DNA from: an uncultured Eubacteriales bacterium
GTDB lineage: Bacteria > Bacillota > Clostridia > Oscillospirales > CAG-272
Direction: 5' to 3'
DNA: 25,865 bases
Assembly: GCA_934462825.1 (NCBI GenBank)
Contig: CAKSIP010000025.1
Coordinates: 1-25,865 of the forward strand
Positions 13,926 to 20,695 of this stretch are shown here, piece by piece. The number at the start of each line of letters is the position of its first letter. Position 1 is the stretch's first letter. Made by a program: the position numbers and the translations under genes. A model generated the notes under the pieces. It was not told the origin of the DNA. It saw only the letters and a program-made list of their open reading frames with translations, and did not search any database.

Positions 13926-15662
13926 TCACGCCTTGCTTCCAGCCGCGATCTGCCGAAGGGTGTGCATCACCGGATTTTCGCCCCGGCCAAAGGTATCGTG
14001 CAAGCGGAGATATTCCCGGTACAGCCGATCATATACCGCATGCGCCGCAGGATCCGGTGTGTAAACCGTGTCACAGGGATCCGCCATAACGTCGCAGGCT
14101 TCCTCCAACGACGGATAAATTCCGGCAGCCACGGCTGCATAAATCGCGCTTCCCAGCGCGGAAGAATGTAAATAGCCCGACACATGCAGGGGCAATCCCA
14201 ACACATCCGCCATAATTTGCATCACAAAGGGGGACTTGGCCGATATACCCCCCGCCACAGCCAAACGGCCAATGCGAACGCCATGCTTTTCAAAATTTTC
14301 AAGAATCACGCGGGTTCCAAAAGCGTTGGCCTCCACGAGAGCGCGGTACATTTCCTCCGGCCGCGTGTGCAAGGTCATGCCGATAAACAAGCCGGAAAGC
14401 TGTGGATCCACCAAAATATTTCGATTGCCGTTCCACCAATTCAAGGCCAAAAGGCCGCTTTCTCCGGGGCGAAGGGCCGCCGCCTTTTCATTCATCAAGC
14501 CGATGAGAGGCAGGCCGCGCTCGTCCGCCTCTTTCTGATACGCCGAGGTTCCCAGCGCCTTTATGCCCCATGCGAAATGGTCGCCAAAACAGCAAAGGCC
14601 CGATTCATAGGCGCAAAATCCGGGTGTCAGTCCGTCTTTGACAACGCCGCAAATGCCCGGAATAATGCGAAAGTCCCGGCTGATCAGCATGTAATTGGAG
14701 GACGTTCCGAAAATGGCAAACATATCGCCCTCTTTTGTCATATGCAGGGCGGGTGCGGCCACATGGGCATCCGGCTCCGGGCAGGACACCACGGTGCCGG
14801 GCAGCAGAAAAGGATCCCCCTCCGGCACACCGAAACGCGCGCGCGCCGTTTCCGACACGGTGCCGGCCGCCTCGCCGGTATAAACCAGCGGAGCCTTGAG
14901 CTTTTCTTCGATATTACCCAATCTTTGGTCAATCGAAGTAAAGACTTCCGTCGGCGGGAACCCGCCTTCGGGCGTATAAAGAAATTTATAAGAAGCCAAC
15001 ACGTAGCTGCGGGTTTGCCGTCCGGTCAACATCCATGCCAGATAATCGCCCGCTTCGATAAAGTAAGCGGCCTCCTGATAGACCTTGGGCGCACGGCGCA
15101 GGGTTTCAATGATTTTGGGGAAGGCCCACTCGCAGGAAGTACAACCGCCGAACTGCTCCAAAAGAGCCGGCGCGTATTTCCGCAAAGCGGCATTGAAATC
15201 GTCGGCTTCCGCCGCTGCCGCATGGTGCTTCCACAGCTTCACGTAAGCCTGCGGCTCATGGCAAAACGTCTCATCAAAGCACAGAGGGGTACCGTCTTCT
15301 CGCACGGGCAAAAGGGTACAGCTGGTAAAGTCAATTCCGACGCCGAGGATGTCCTCCGGGGCAATGCCGCTGTCCCGTATCACACGGCTGACCGTGGTAC
15401 GGAAGGCCAGCAGATAGTCCTGCGGATCCTGGAAGGCCGATTCGGACGGCAAAGGACACGCGCAGGCTTCGATGCAACGATCCATCACGCCATGGGGATA
15501 TTCGCACACTGCATCGGCAATGACCTTGCCCGAGGCAGTTTCGGCCAGCACGGCACGCGCGGAGCCGGTGCCGAAATCCACTCCGATGGTATAGACTTTC
15601 TTTCCCGTTCCGATTCCGACTTTCTTACTTTCTCTGCTTTCTGTCCGTGCTATGGTGGTCAA
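13926..15662 (-). CDS. araB: Ribulokinase, FGGY carbohydrate kinase family
   Basis: AraB phosphorylates L-ribulose in arabinose use. The 578-residue length is close to the ~560 of known AraB proteins. The actin-like fold shows the first phosphate loop GVDFGTGSARAVL, the sugar-binding block GVGIDFTSCTLLPV, and CTSCEWAFPKIIETL, EAGDYLAWMLTG and FGTSSNYM. The FGGY-type C-terminal block is LAVAGGISAKSPFVMQIMADV, with HSSALGSAIYAAVAAG. The start appears to be TTG 15662 (GCAGG 9 bases upstream); an ATG 18 bases further up is out of frame. No araA or araD is in the window, so this is an isolated kinase. Its promoter is at 15726-15754, with a catabolite-type palindrome upstream. Confidence 0.88.
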   Translation of the reverse strand: MTTIARTESRESKKVGIGTGKKVYTIGVDFGTGSARAVLAETASGKVIADAVCEYPHGVMDRCIEACACPLPSESAFQDPQDYLLAFRTTVSRVIRDSGIAPEDILGVGIDFTSCTLLPVREDGTPLCFDETFCHEPQAYVKLWKHHAAAAEADDFNAALRKYAPALLEQFGGCTSCEWAFPKIIETLRRAPKVYQEAAYFIEAGDYLAWMLTGRQTRSYVLASYKFLYTPEGGFPPTEVFTSIDQRLGNIEEKLKAPLVYTGEAAGTVSETARARFGVPEGDPFLLPGTVVSCPEPDAHVAAPALHMTKEGDMFAIFGTSSNYMLISRDFRIIPGICGVVKDGLTPGFCAYESGLCCFGDHFAWGIKALGTSAYQKEADERGLPLIGLMNEKAAALRPGESGLLALNWWNGNRNILVDPQLSGLFIGMTLHTRPEEMYRALVEANAFGTRVILENFEKHGVRIGRLAVAGGISAKSPFVMQIMADVLGLPLHVSGYLHSSALGSAIYAAVAAGIYPSLEEACDVMADPCDTVYTPDPAAHAVYDRLYREYLRLHDTFGRGENPVMHTLRQIAAGSKA

Positions 15663-15725
15663 CGGTTTTTACCTGCCATTCTCTGTTTTTTCGGAGAGCT
15701 TTCTCTTTGCTTTCCGTGTAAAAGT

Positions 15726-15754
15726 ATTATATACCATTTTTCCGTCTTTGTCAA
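15726..15754 (-). promoter_or_regulatory. Sigma-A promoter of araB
   Basis: The minus strand reads TTGACA (15754-15749), 17 bases, TATAAT (15731-15726), a perfect consensus, about 60 bases before the TTG start. Confidence 0.88.
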
Positions 15755-15778
15755 CTTTATTATATAGGCAGGAAAGTC

Positions 15779-15794
15779 TTGCAAGCGCTTGCAA
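15779..15794. promoter_or_regulatory. Catabolite/LacI-type operator: perfect 16-base palindrome
   Basis: TTGCAAGCGCTTGCAA is a perfect palindrome that fits the CcpA cre consensus (WTGNAANCGNWNNCW) and the wider LacI-family half-site with central CG. It lies 24 bases upstream of the araB -35 box and covers the -35 hexamer of the rightward promoter, so one bound dimer could act on both genes. Confidence 0.7.
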
Positions 15795-15817
15795 GCAAGA
15801 GAAAAAAAGTGTATAAT
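15789..15817 (+). promoter_or_regulatory. Promoter of the membrane-protein gene at 15875
   Basis: TTGCAA (15789-15794), 17 bases, TATAAT (15812-15817). The -35 hexamer is the right end of the palindrome above, suggesting repression when the operator is occupied. Confidence 0.7.
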
Positions 15818-15874
15818 AAAATACAAAGCGGAGAGAAAAAGTCTTTCTCCGCGCGAAGGAAAGGAGGGGACGCT

Positions 15875-16465
15875 ATGGCTTGGGAAACCGAATACACCTG
15901 TCTTGCCCAGCGGCAAAAGCGCAATCGCGGTGTCGTAGCGGTCAGCGGTTGTTGGATTGGCGCCGTCGGATTTTTGGCTGTCGCATACTTTTTCTCCGGC
16001 ATGGCTTCTGTCCCGGACGCCGCTTCCCTTTTCCTTTTACGCTTGCTGGCGTCCGGCTTTCGCGGATTGGCGATCCTGACGATCACGCTGGGGGTGCTGT
16101 TCGGCACTCGCTATGTGGCGACGGAATTTGTCTATTCCCTTTTATACGACAGATACACGGGGCAGGCGGCGCTTCTTATCTGCGCGCTCCGTGGAAAGCG
16201 TTCCTCGCCTCTTTGCCGGATCCCGGCAGAAGCGTTTTTGTCGGTCGAAAAGCTCCGGCGGCCGGGCAAGAAGAAGGCCGGCAAAAGCCAAAAGGAAAAG
16301 TCCCCGCCAAAGTCACGGCGCGTCGCCGTCGTGAGCTATTGCCCGGACATGTTTCCGAAGCAATCCTGTCTGCTGACAATCCAAACGGACAACAAAATCC
16401 GCAAGCTTCGCCTGCAACCCGACGACACGCTCTTTCGGATGCTCCTTACCTATACGAAATCATAG
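15875..16465 (+). CDS. Unrecognised two-helix membrane protein with basic tail
   Basis: A 196-residue protein of no family I recognise. Two hydrophobic helices at about residues 20-45 (VVAVSGCWIGAVGFLAVAYF) and 55-80 (LLASGFRGLAILTITLGVLF) are followed by a cytoplasmic-looking part. That part has a Lys/Arg/Pro/Ser-rich linker (RRPGKKKAGKSQKEKSPPKS) and ends in two beta-prone strands (AVVSYCPDMF and CLLTIQTDNKIRKLRL). ATG 15875 has AAGGAGGGG just upstream, which decides the start. It is divergent from araB with a shared operator at 15779-15794, and is followed at once by a terminator, so it forms a one-gene unit. A link to sugar regulation is inference from that operator. Confidence 0.7.
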   Translation: MAWETEYTCLAQRQKRNRGVVAVSGCWIGAVGFLAVAYFFSGMASVPDAASLFLLRLLASGFRGLAILTITLGVLFGTRYVATEFVYSLLYDRYTGQAALLICALRGKRSSPLCRIPAEAFLSVEKLRRPGKKKAGKSQKEKSPPKSRRVAVVSYCPDMFPKQSCLLTIQTDNKIRKLRLQPDDTLFRMLLTYTKS

Positions 16466-16471
16466 CCACGG

Positions 16472-16510
16472 ACAAAGCCTATCCCCTATCGGCGATAGGC
16501 TTTGTTTTTG
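16472..16510 (+). terminator. Intrinsic terminator after the two-helix membrane protein
   Basis: ACAAAGCCTATC (16472-16483) pairs perfectly with GATAGGCTTTGT (16494-16505), and TTTTG follows. It starts 7 bases after the stop codon. Confidence 0.88.
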
Positions 16511-16518
16511 CAAACACG

Positions 16519-16543
16519 AAAAACGGCGGCACCCCCGCCGCCG
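16519..16543 (-). terminator. Minus-strand GC-rich terminator (downstream of the M24 peptidase gene)
   Basis: On the minus strand CGGCGGC pairs with GCCGCCG around a G-rich loop and is followed by TTTTT. It lies about 80 bases past the peptidase stop codon, beyond the 20-bp hairpin at 16557-16599. Confidence 0.7.
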
Positions 16544-16556
16544 AGACTAACGTCGT

Positions 16557-16603
16557 AGGGAGTGTTAAAAAACTCATCCTGAGTTTTTTAACACTCCCTT
16601 TTT
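16557..16603 (+). repeat. 20-bp perfect inverted repeat, terminator-like on the plus strand
   Basis: AGGGAGTGTTAAAAAACTCA (16557-16576) and its exact complement (16580-16599) flank only three bases, and TTTTT follows on the plus strand. It is the longest perfect hairpin in the window and resembles the one at 23732-23768 (shared AGGG...TGT.AAAAAC core). Confidence 0.75.
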
Positions 16604-16622
16604 GGCTTTTACGCTGTACGCA

Positions 16623-17699
16623 TCACAGCAGTTCCATCAATTCCTTGGGGCTGTGGGCAAAATTGCGGCTTCCGTCCTCCGTAATGACAATCATATCTTC
16701 AATACGGCAACCATATTTTCCTTCCACATAAATGCCCGGCTCCACCGTCACAACATGACCGGGGCGAAGAACGCTGTCCTCCGGGGCGCCCGGCGCCACT
16801 CTCGGATTTTCATGAATGTATTTGCCTACGCCATGGCCGAGGCTATGGCCAAAGCATCCCTTATATCCGGCCTTGTTGATAATATCGCGGGCCGCCTGAT
16901 CCATTTCGCGGCATCCGACGCCGGGACGGGCGGCGGCAAGTCCGGCTCGCTGTGCTTCCAGCACGGTATTGTACAGCTTTTTCATCGCGGCATCGGCTTT
17001 ACCGAGAACCACGGTGCGCGTCATATCGGAGCAATACCCTTGATAAACCGCGCCGAAATCCATGGTGAAAAAGCCCTTTTCCAATTTGACATTGCGCGGA
17101 ACGCCGTGCGGCAGGGACGACGCCTGCCCGGATACGGCAATCGTATCAAAGGAGGTGGCCGAAGCGCCGTTTTTGCGCATGTAAAATTCAAGCTCCAGCG
17201 CCACGTCAATCTCGGTCATGTTCGGGCTGATAAAGGTGAGAATATGCGAAAAGGCCGCGTCGGCAATGTCCTGCGCCTTGGCGATCTTTTTAATCTCGTC
17301 GGCGTCCTTGATTTCGCGCAAGCCGTCAATGATGGCCGAAGCACCCGAAAACAGCTTGACATCCGGCAGCTTTTCTTTCAGCTTTTCGAGCGTTTCCACC
17401 GAAAGGGTGGCTTCCTCAAAGAACATGCGGTTTTCGCCGTGTTCCTTCAGCAGAGCCGCGATTTTAGCCAGCATGCCCTCGGGAACGATCACTTCAAAGC
17501 TGCGATCCGCTTTGGCTTTCGCCGCTTCCGCATAGCGAAAATCTGTGATAACATAAGCCTGCTCCTTTGTCACGAGAACATAGCCGTCGGTAAAATCAAA
17601 GCCGCACAGCCAGCTTTGATTGACCTCGCTGGTGATCAGCGCCGCTTGTATGCCGCGGAGCTTGAGAATCTCTCTGAACCGATTCAGATGATTTGCCAT
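16623..17699 (-). CDS. M24-family Xaa-Pro aminopeptidase
   Basis: This 358-residue metallopeptidase removes N-terminal residues preceding proline. The N-terminal creatinase-like domain (about residues 1-125) precedes the pita-bread catalytic domain. The five metal ligands are visible in order: two Asp in FTMDFGAVYQGYCSDMTRTV, His in GHSLGHGVG, Glu in TVEPGIYVEG, and Glu in CRIEDMIVI. LPHGVPRN supplies the usual substrate-binding His. The length is typical of the ~355-residue Firmicute proteins. ATG 17699 has AAGGAAGG 5 bases upstream; the frame to 17735 begins before that site. It follows the endonuclease IV-like gene by 135 bases and may be co-transcribed. Confidence 0.94.
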   Translation of the reverse strand: MANHLNRFREILKLRGIQAALITSEVNQSWLCGFDFTDGYVLVTKEQAYVITDFRYAEAAKAKADRSFEVIVPEGMLAKIAALLKEHGENRMFFEEATLSVETLEKLKEKLPDVKLFSGASAIIDGLREIKDADEIKKIAKAQDIADAAFSHILTFISPNMTEIDVALELEFYMRKNGASATSFDTIAVSGQASSLPHGVPRNVKLEKGFFTMDFGAVYQGYCSDMTRTVVLGKADAAMKKLYNTVLEAQRAGLAAARPGVGCREMDQAARDIINKAGYKGCFGHSLGHGVGKYIHENPRVAPGAPEDSVLRPGHVVTVEPGIYVEGKYGCRIEDMIVITEDGSRNFAHSPKELMELL

Positions 17700-17834
17700 A
17701 TTTTCCTTCCTTTCCGTCCGCCTGTCGGCGGCCATCGCTCGGCAGTTCTGCTTTTTCCGTTTTGGTTTTAAGCAACGATTGCCTTGCTTTTCTTCTGTAT
17801 TTTTATAAAAATCATTATGTCTTTCGGTCGTTTT

Positions 17835-18692
17835 TTATGAGTGAAGCAAATTCAGGTAGGCTTTTTTCATGGCAAGCGCATCCTCCGCCATGGTGCCGTC
17901 CGACTCGCAAATGATGCGCGGCGTCACGCCCTCTTTCACAATGGCTTCGGCCAACGGCTCAAATTCCGGCCCGTAAACGGTGTCGGCAAAGGTCAAATGC
18001 CGTTTTTCCCCGGCCGCCGTGTATTCGATTTTGGAAAAGTGGCAGTGGAGGTTGCGCACGTACGCATCGCCCAGCGTCTGCCCGATTTTGTCAAACACGT
18101 ACCGATAGCTGTCGGCGTCCGTAAAGCGGCCGTTCTCGCGGGCGTTGAGATGCCCGAAATCCACCACCGGATGATATTGCGGCGCCACCCGGCAAAGTGC
18201 AAGAACCTCCTCCAGGGTGCCAAGCTGATTGAGCTTTCCCATCGTTTCAAGCCCCAAGCGGATGTCCCCCGGATCTACGGCCTCCAGCACCTTTTCCAAG
18301 GTGTCCTCCGCCAAAGACATGGCCTCTTGCCTGGAAATTTTAGCGGCGCTTCCGCTATGAATCACAAGGGTGTCGGCACCGAGCAGGGTAGCGGCATGGA
18401 GGCTTTTCTGAATGTAATCCACGCTTTTCAGTCGTTTTTCCGGATCCACGCCCGACAGAGAAATGTAGTAGGGCGTATGCAGTGACATGCGGATGCCATG
18501 GGCGCGCGCCTGTTCCCCGATTTTGGCAAAGGTCGCGTCAGAACCGAACAAGCCGTTGCCTGCCTGATATTCATAAGCGTCCAGACCGAAGCGTTTTACC
18601 CATTCCGGCGCTTGCAAAGTGGATTTATTGCCTTCCGCATAAAAAATCGCGCTGTTGCCGCCCGGCCCGAACAAGGCTTTCCCGTTTTCCAT
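17835..18692 (-). CDS. Endonuclease IV-like TIM-barrel protein (AP endonuclease family 2)
   Basis: A 285-residue protein with most metal sites of endonuclease IV, which cuts DNA at abasic sites. In order there are His in SLHTPYYISL, His in LVIHSGS, Glu in LGLETMGK, Asp and His in VVDFGHLNA, His in NLHCHFSK, and Glu in IICESDGT. The Asp-x-His pair of the third zinc ligand set reads GEKRHLTF here, so that Asp is not evident. This subgroup is common in Clostridia and may be an AP endonuclease or a sugar isomerase/epimerase-type barrel; I keep the general name. Start ATG 18692 is preceded by GAGG. A weak promoter lies at 18743-18771 and a duplicated 10-base element at 18704-18723. Confidence 0.8.
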   Translation of the reverse strand: MENGKALFGPGGNSAIFYAEGNKSTLQAPEWVKRFGLDAYEYQAGNGLFGSDATFAKIGEQARAHGIRMSLHTPYYISLSGVDPEKRLKSVDYIQKSLHAATLLGADTLVIHSGSAAKISRQEAMSLAEDTLEKVLEAVDPGDIRLGLETMGKLNQLGTLEEVLALCRVAPQYHPVVDFGHLNARENGRFTDADSYRYVFDKIGQTLGDAYVRNLHCHFSKIEYTAAGEKRHLTFADTVYGPEFEPLAEAIVKEGVTPRIICESDGTMAEDALAMKKAYLNLLHS

Positions 18693-18703
18693 GATCTCTT
18701 TTT

Positions 18704-18723
18704 CCTCTCATATCCTCTCATAT
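18704..18723 (-). repeat. Tandem 10-base duplication carrying the ribosome site
   Basis: CCTCTCATAT occurs twice in direct tandem. On the minus strand this gives two copies of ATATGAGAGG, each with a GAGAGG Shine-Dalgarno-like core, just before the TIM-barrel gene start. It is either a slippage duplication or a tuned translation start. Confidence 0.6.
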
Positions 18724-18742
18724 CCCGAGGCTTTCTTCTGCT

Positions 18743-18771
18743 ATTTTAACACAGTCCCCCCCGTCGCGCAA
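18743..18771 (-). promoter_or_regulatory. Possible promoter of the TIM-barrel gene
   Basis: The minus strand reads TTGCGC, 17 bases (with a run of seven G), TAAAAT. It is a weaker match than the other promoters in the window, about 50 bases before the start codon. Confidence 0.4.
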
Positions 18772-18841
18772 GGGCTTTTCCGAAAAAAGACGGCAACTTT
18801 GAGAAATTCCGCGCTTTTTCGGAGAAATTTTATATAGCCCC

Positions 18842-18870
18842 TTGAAAAAGTCATAAAAAAGGATTATAAT
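18842..18870 (+). promoter_or_regulatory. Sigma-A promoter of upp
   Basis: TTGAAA (18842-18847), 17 bases, TATAAT (18865-18870); the leader to ATG 18923 is about 46 nt. Confidence 0.8.
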
Positions 18871-18922
18871 ACATTTGACTAAAATGCGTTAGAACCGAAG
18901 CTAAACAAAAAGGAGTAGAAAA

Positions 18923-19552
18923 ATGAGCGAACTTCATGTAATCAATCACCCTCTCATTACGCATAAGCTGACCATCATGCGAAACAAAAAAACCGGATCG
19001 AAGGATTTCCGTGAGCTTCTCAACGAAATTGCCATGCTGATGGGATATGAGGTCACACGCGATTTGCCGTTGGAGGATGTTACCATAGAAACCCCCATTA
19101 CAAAAATGAAAGCCAAAACCATTTCCGGTAAAAAGCTGGCGGTGGTTCCGATTTTGCGTGCCGGGCTCGGCATGGTAGACGGACTGCTCAGCCTGATTCC
19201 CGTTGCCAAGGTCGGACACATCGGCCTTTACCGGGATCCCGACACCCACAATCCCGTAGAATACTACTGCAAGCTCCCGACCGATATTGAAGATCGCATT
19301 GTTATCCTGGTGGATCCGATGTTGGCAACCGGCGGTTCTTCCTCCGACGCGCTGACTATGCTGAAAAAGCACGGATGCCACAACATTCGCTTGATGTGTC
19401 TGGTAGCCGCCCCGGAGGGTGTGGCCAAGGTGCAAGCCGATCATCCCGATGTGGACATATTCACCGCGGCGCTTGACGATCATCTCAACGAGCACGCCTA
19501 CATCGTCCCCGGCCTTGGAGATGCCGGTGACAGAATTTTCGGAACCAAGTAA
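18923..19552 (+). CDS. upp: Uracil phosphoribosyltransferase
   Basis: Upp makes UMP from uracil and PRPP in pyrimidine salvage. The 209-residue length matches the family. Recognisable blocks are the N-terminal VINHPLITHKLTIMRNKKT, the VPILRAGLGMVDGLL block, the PRPP-binding loop VDPMLATGGSSSDAL near residues 130-145, and the uracil-binding C-terminus YIVPGLGDAGDRIFGT. The ribosome site is AAGGAG 8 bases before the ATG. It has its own promoter and is followed by a terminator before rluA, so it is probably transcribed alone with some read-through. Identification is secure. Confidence 0.97.
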   Translation: MSELHVINHPLITHKLTIMRNKKTGSKDFRELLNEIAMLMGYEVTRDLPLEDVTIETPITKMKAKTISGKKLAVVPILRAGLGMVDGLLSLIPVAKVGHIGLYRDPDTHNPVEYYCKLPTDIEDRIVILVDPMLATGGSSSDALTMLKKHGCHNIRLMCLVAAPEGVAKVQADHPDVDIFTAALDDHLNEHAYIVPGLGDAGDRIFGTK

Positions 19553-19570
19553 TTCGCAAAAAGTTATTGA

Positions 19571-19584
19571 AAATCTATAGATTT
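19571..19584. repeat. 14-base perfect palindrome AAATCTATAGATTT
   Basis: It is an exact palindrome 19 bases after the upp stop and 22 bases before the terminator. No T-run follows. It might be a protein-binding site or chance; no half-site family is recognised. Confidence 0.4.
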
Positions 19585-19605
19585 CGTCCCTTCGGACGAG
19601 CATGC

Positions 19606-19645
19606 GGGGGCGTGTCGCACAAAGCACATGCCCCCTTCTTGTTTT
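19606..19645 (+). terminator. Intrinsic terminator between upp and rluA-type gene
   Basis: GGGGGCGTGT (19606-19615) pairs with ACATGCCCCC (19626-19635), with one G-U, and is followed by TTCTTGTTTT. The downstream gene would then depend on read-through or on a promoter that I do not see. Confidence 0.75.
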
Positions 19646-19670
19646 CGGGACGAGGAAAGACAGGCCCCCT

Positions 19671-20636
19671 ATGCGTACAATCACCGTGAAAGGCAATGAT
19701 GCCGGTCAGCGACTCGACAAATTTTTGACGAAGGCTGTCACAGGGCTGCCGCAATCTTTACTTTACAAATTCATACGAACCAAAAAAATCAAAGTCAACC
19801 GCGCCCGCACGGAGCCGAATTACATGCTCCGCGAGGGAGACGAAATTCTTCTTTTCATCAAGGAGGAATTTTTCGACGTGCCGGAAAAGGATCCGTCCGC
19901 ATTGGAAAGCATCAAGCCAAAGCTTGACATTGTTTTCGAGGACAACAACATTCTTCTGTGCAACAAGCGGCCGGGCGTCCTGGTGCATGAGGACAAGGAG
20001 GGCGGCGAAAACACGCTGATTCTGCACATTCAGGCGTATTTGAAGCAAAAAGGAGAATACAACCCCGAGGCCGAGCAATCCTTTGCCCCGGCCCTCTGCA
20101 ACCGCATCGACCGCAATACCGGCGGCATCGTCATTGCCGCCAAAAACGCCATGGCTTTGCGGGGGATGAACCAAAAAATCCGTGAGGACGAGGTGCAAAA
20201 GTTTTATCTTTGCGCCGTACACGGTTCCATGCCAAAGCCCATGGACACGCTGCACGGATATTTGCGCAAGGACAGTAAGAACAACACGGTGCAGGTGTTT
20301 GATTCTCCGGTGCCCGGCGCCAAAGAGATTATCACCCGATACCGCGTGATAACGGAAAAGGGCGACAATTCCCTTTTGGAAATCGAGCTGATTACCGGGC
20401 GCACCCATCAGATCCGCGCGCACCTGGCGCACATCGGGCATCCGATTCTCGGCGACGGGAAATACGGCATCAATCGTCTGGACAAGCGCGACGGTTACAA
20501 ATACCAAGCGCTCTACGCCTACAAGCTGCGCTTTCGTCCCCATCCCGCCAACGCCTCCGAGCTGGACTACCTATCCGGCAAGGAATTTTCTCTGAAAAAA
20601 GAAAGCATTTGGTTTTTGCGGGATTTCCCGTGCTAA
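19671..20636 (+). CDS. RluA-family 23S rRNA pseudouridine synthase
   Basis: This 321-residue enzyme isomerises uridine to pseudouridine in rRNA. An S4 RNA-binding domain occupies about residues 1-60 (GQRLDKFLTKAVTGLPQSLL, then YKFIRTKKIKVNRAR). The catalytic domain follows; Asp147 sits in CNRIDRNTGGIVIAAK, the RluA signature (R-x-D-x-x-T-x-G). Further family blocks are LLCNKRPGVLVHE and ELITGRTHQIRAHLAHIGHPILGDGKYG. The exact target (RluC/RluD-like sites) cannot be told. ATG 19671 fits the family start; the GAGGAAAG ribosome site is rather distant (about 15 bases). lnt starts 60 bases downstream and is probably co-transcribed. Confidence 0.92.
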   Translation: MRTITVKGNDAGQRLDKFLTKAVTGLPQSLLYKFIRTKKIKVNRARTEPNYMLREGDEILLFIKEEFFDVPEKDPSALESIKPKLDIVFEDNNILLCNKRPGVLVHEDKEGGENTLILHIQAYLKQKGEYNPEAEQSFAPALCNRIDRNTGGIVIAAKNAMALRGMNQKIREDEVQKFYLCAVHGSMPKPMDTLHGYLRKDSKNNTVQVFDSPVPGAKEIITRYRVITEKGDNSLLEIELITGRTHQIRAHLAHIGHPILGDGKYGINRLDKRDGYKYQALYAYKLRFRPHPANASELDYLSGKEFSLKKESIWFLRDFPC

Positions 20637-20695
20637 CCCGGCATTTCCCTTCCTCATAAAAACGAAGAAAGGATGCGGCGAAAGGCCCTCTCTCT

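Noticed and set aside
14184..15767. 527-codon open frame on the plus strand opposite araB
   Set aside because: It lies entirely against the ribulokinase gene and has no family motifs or start site; its end crosses the araB promoter.
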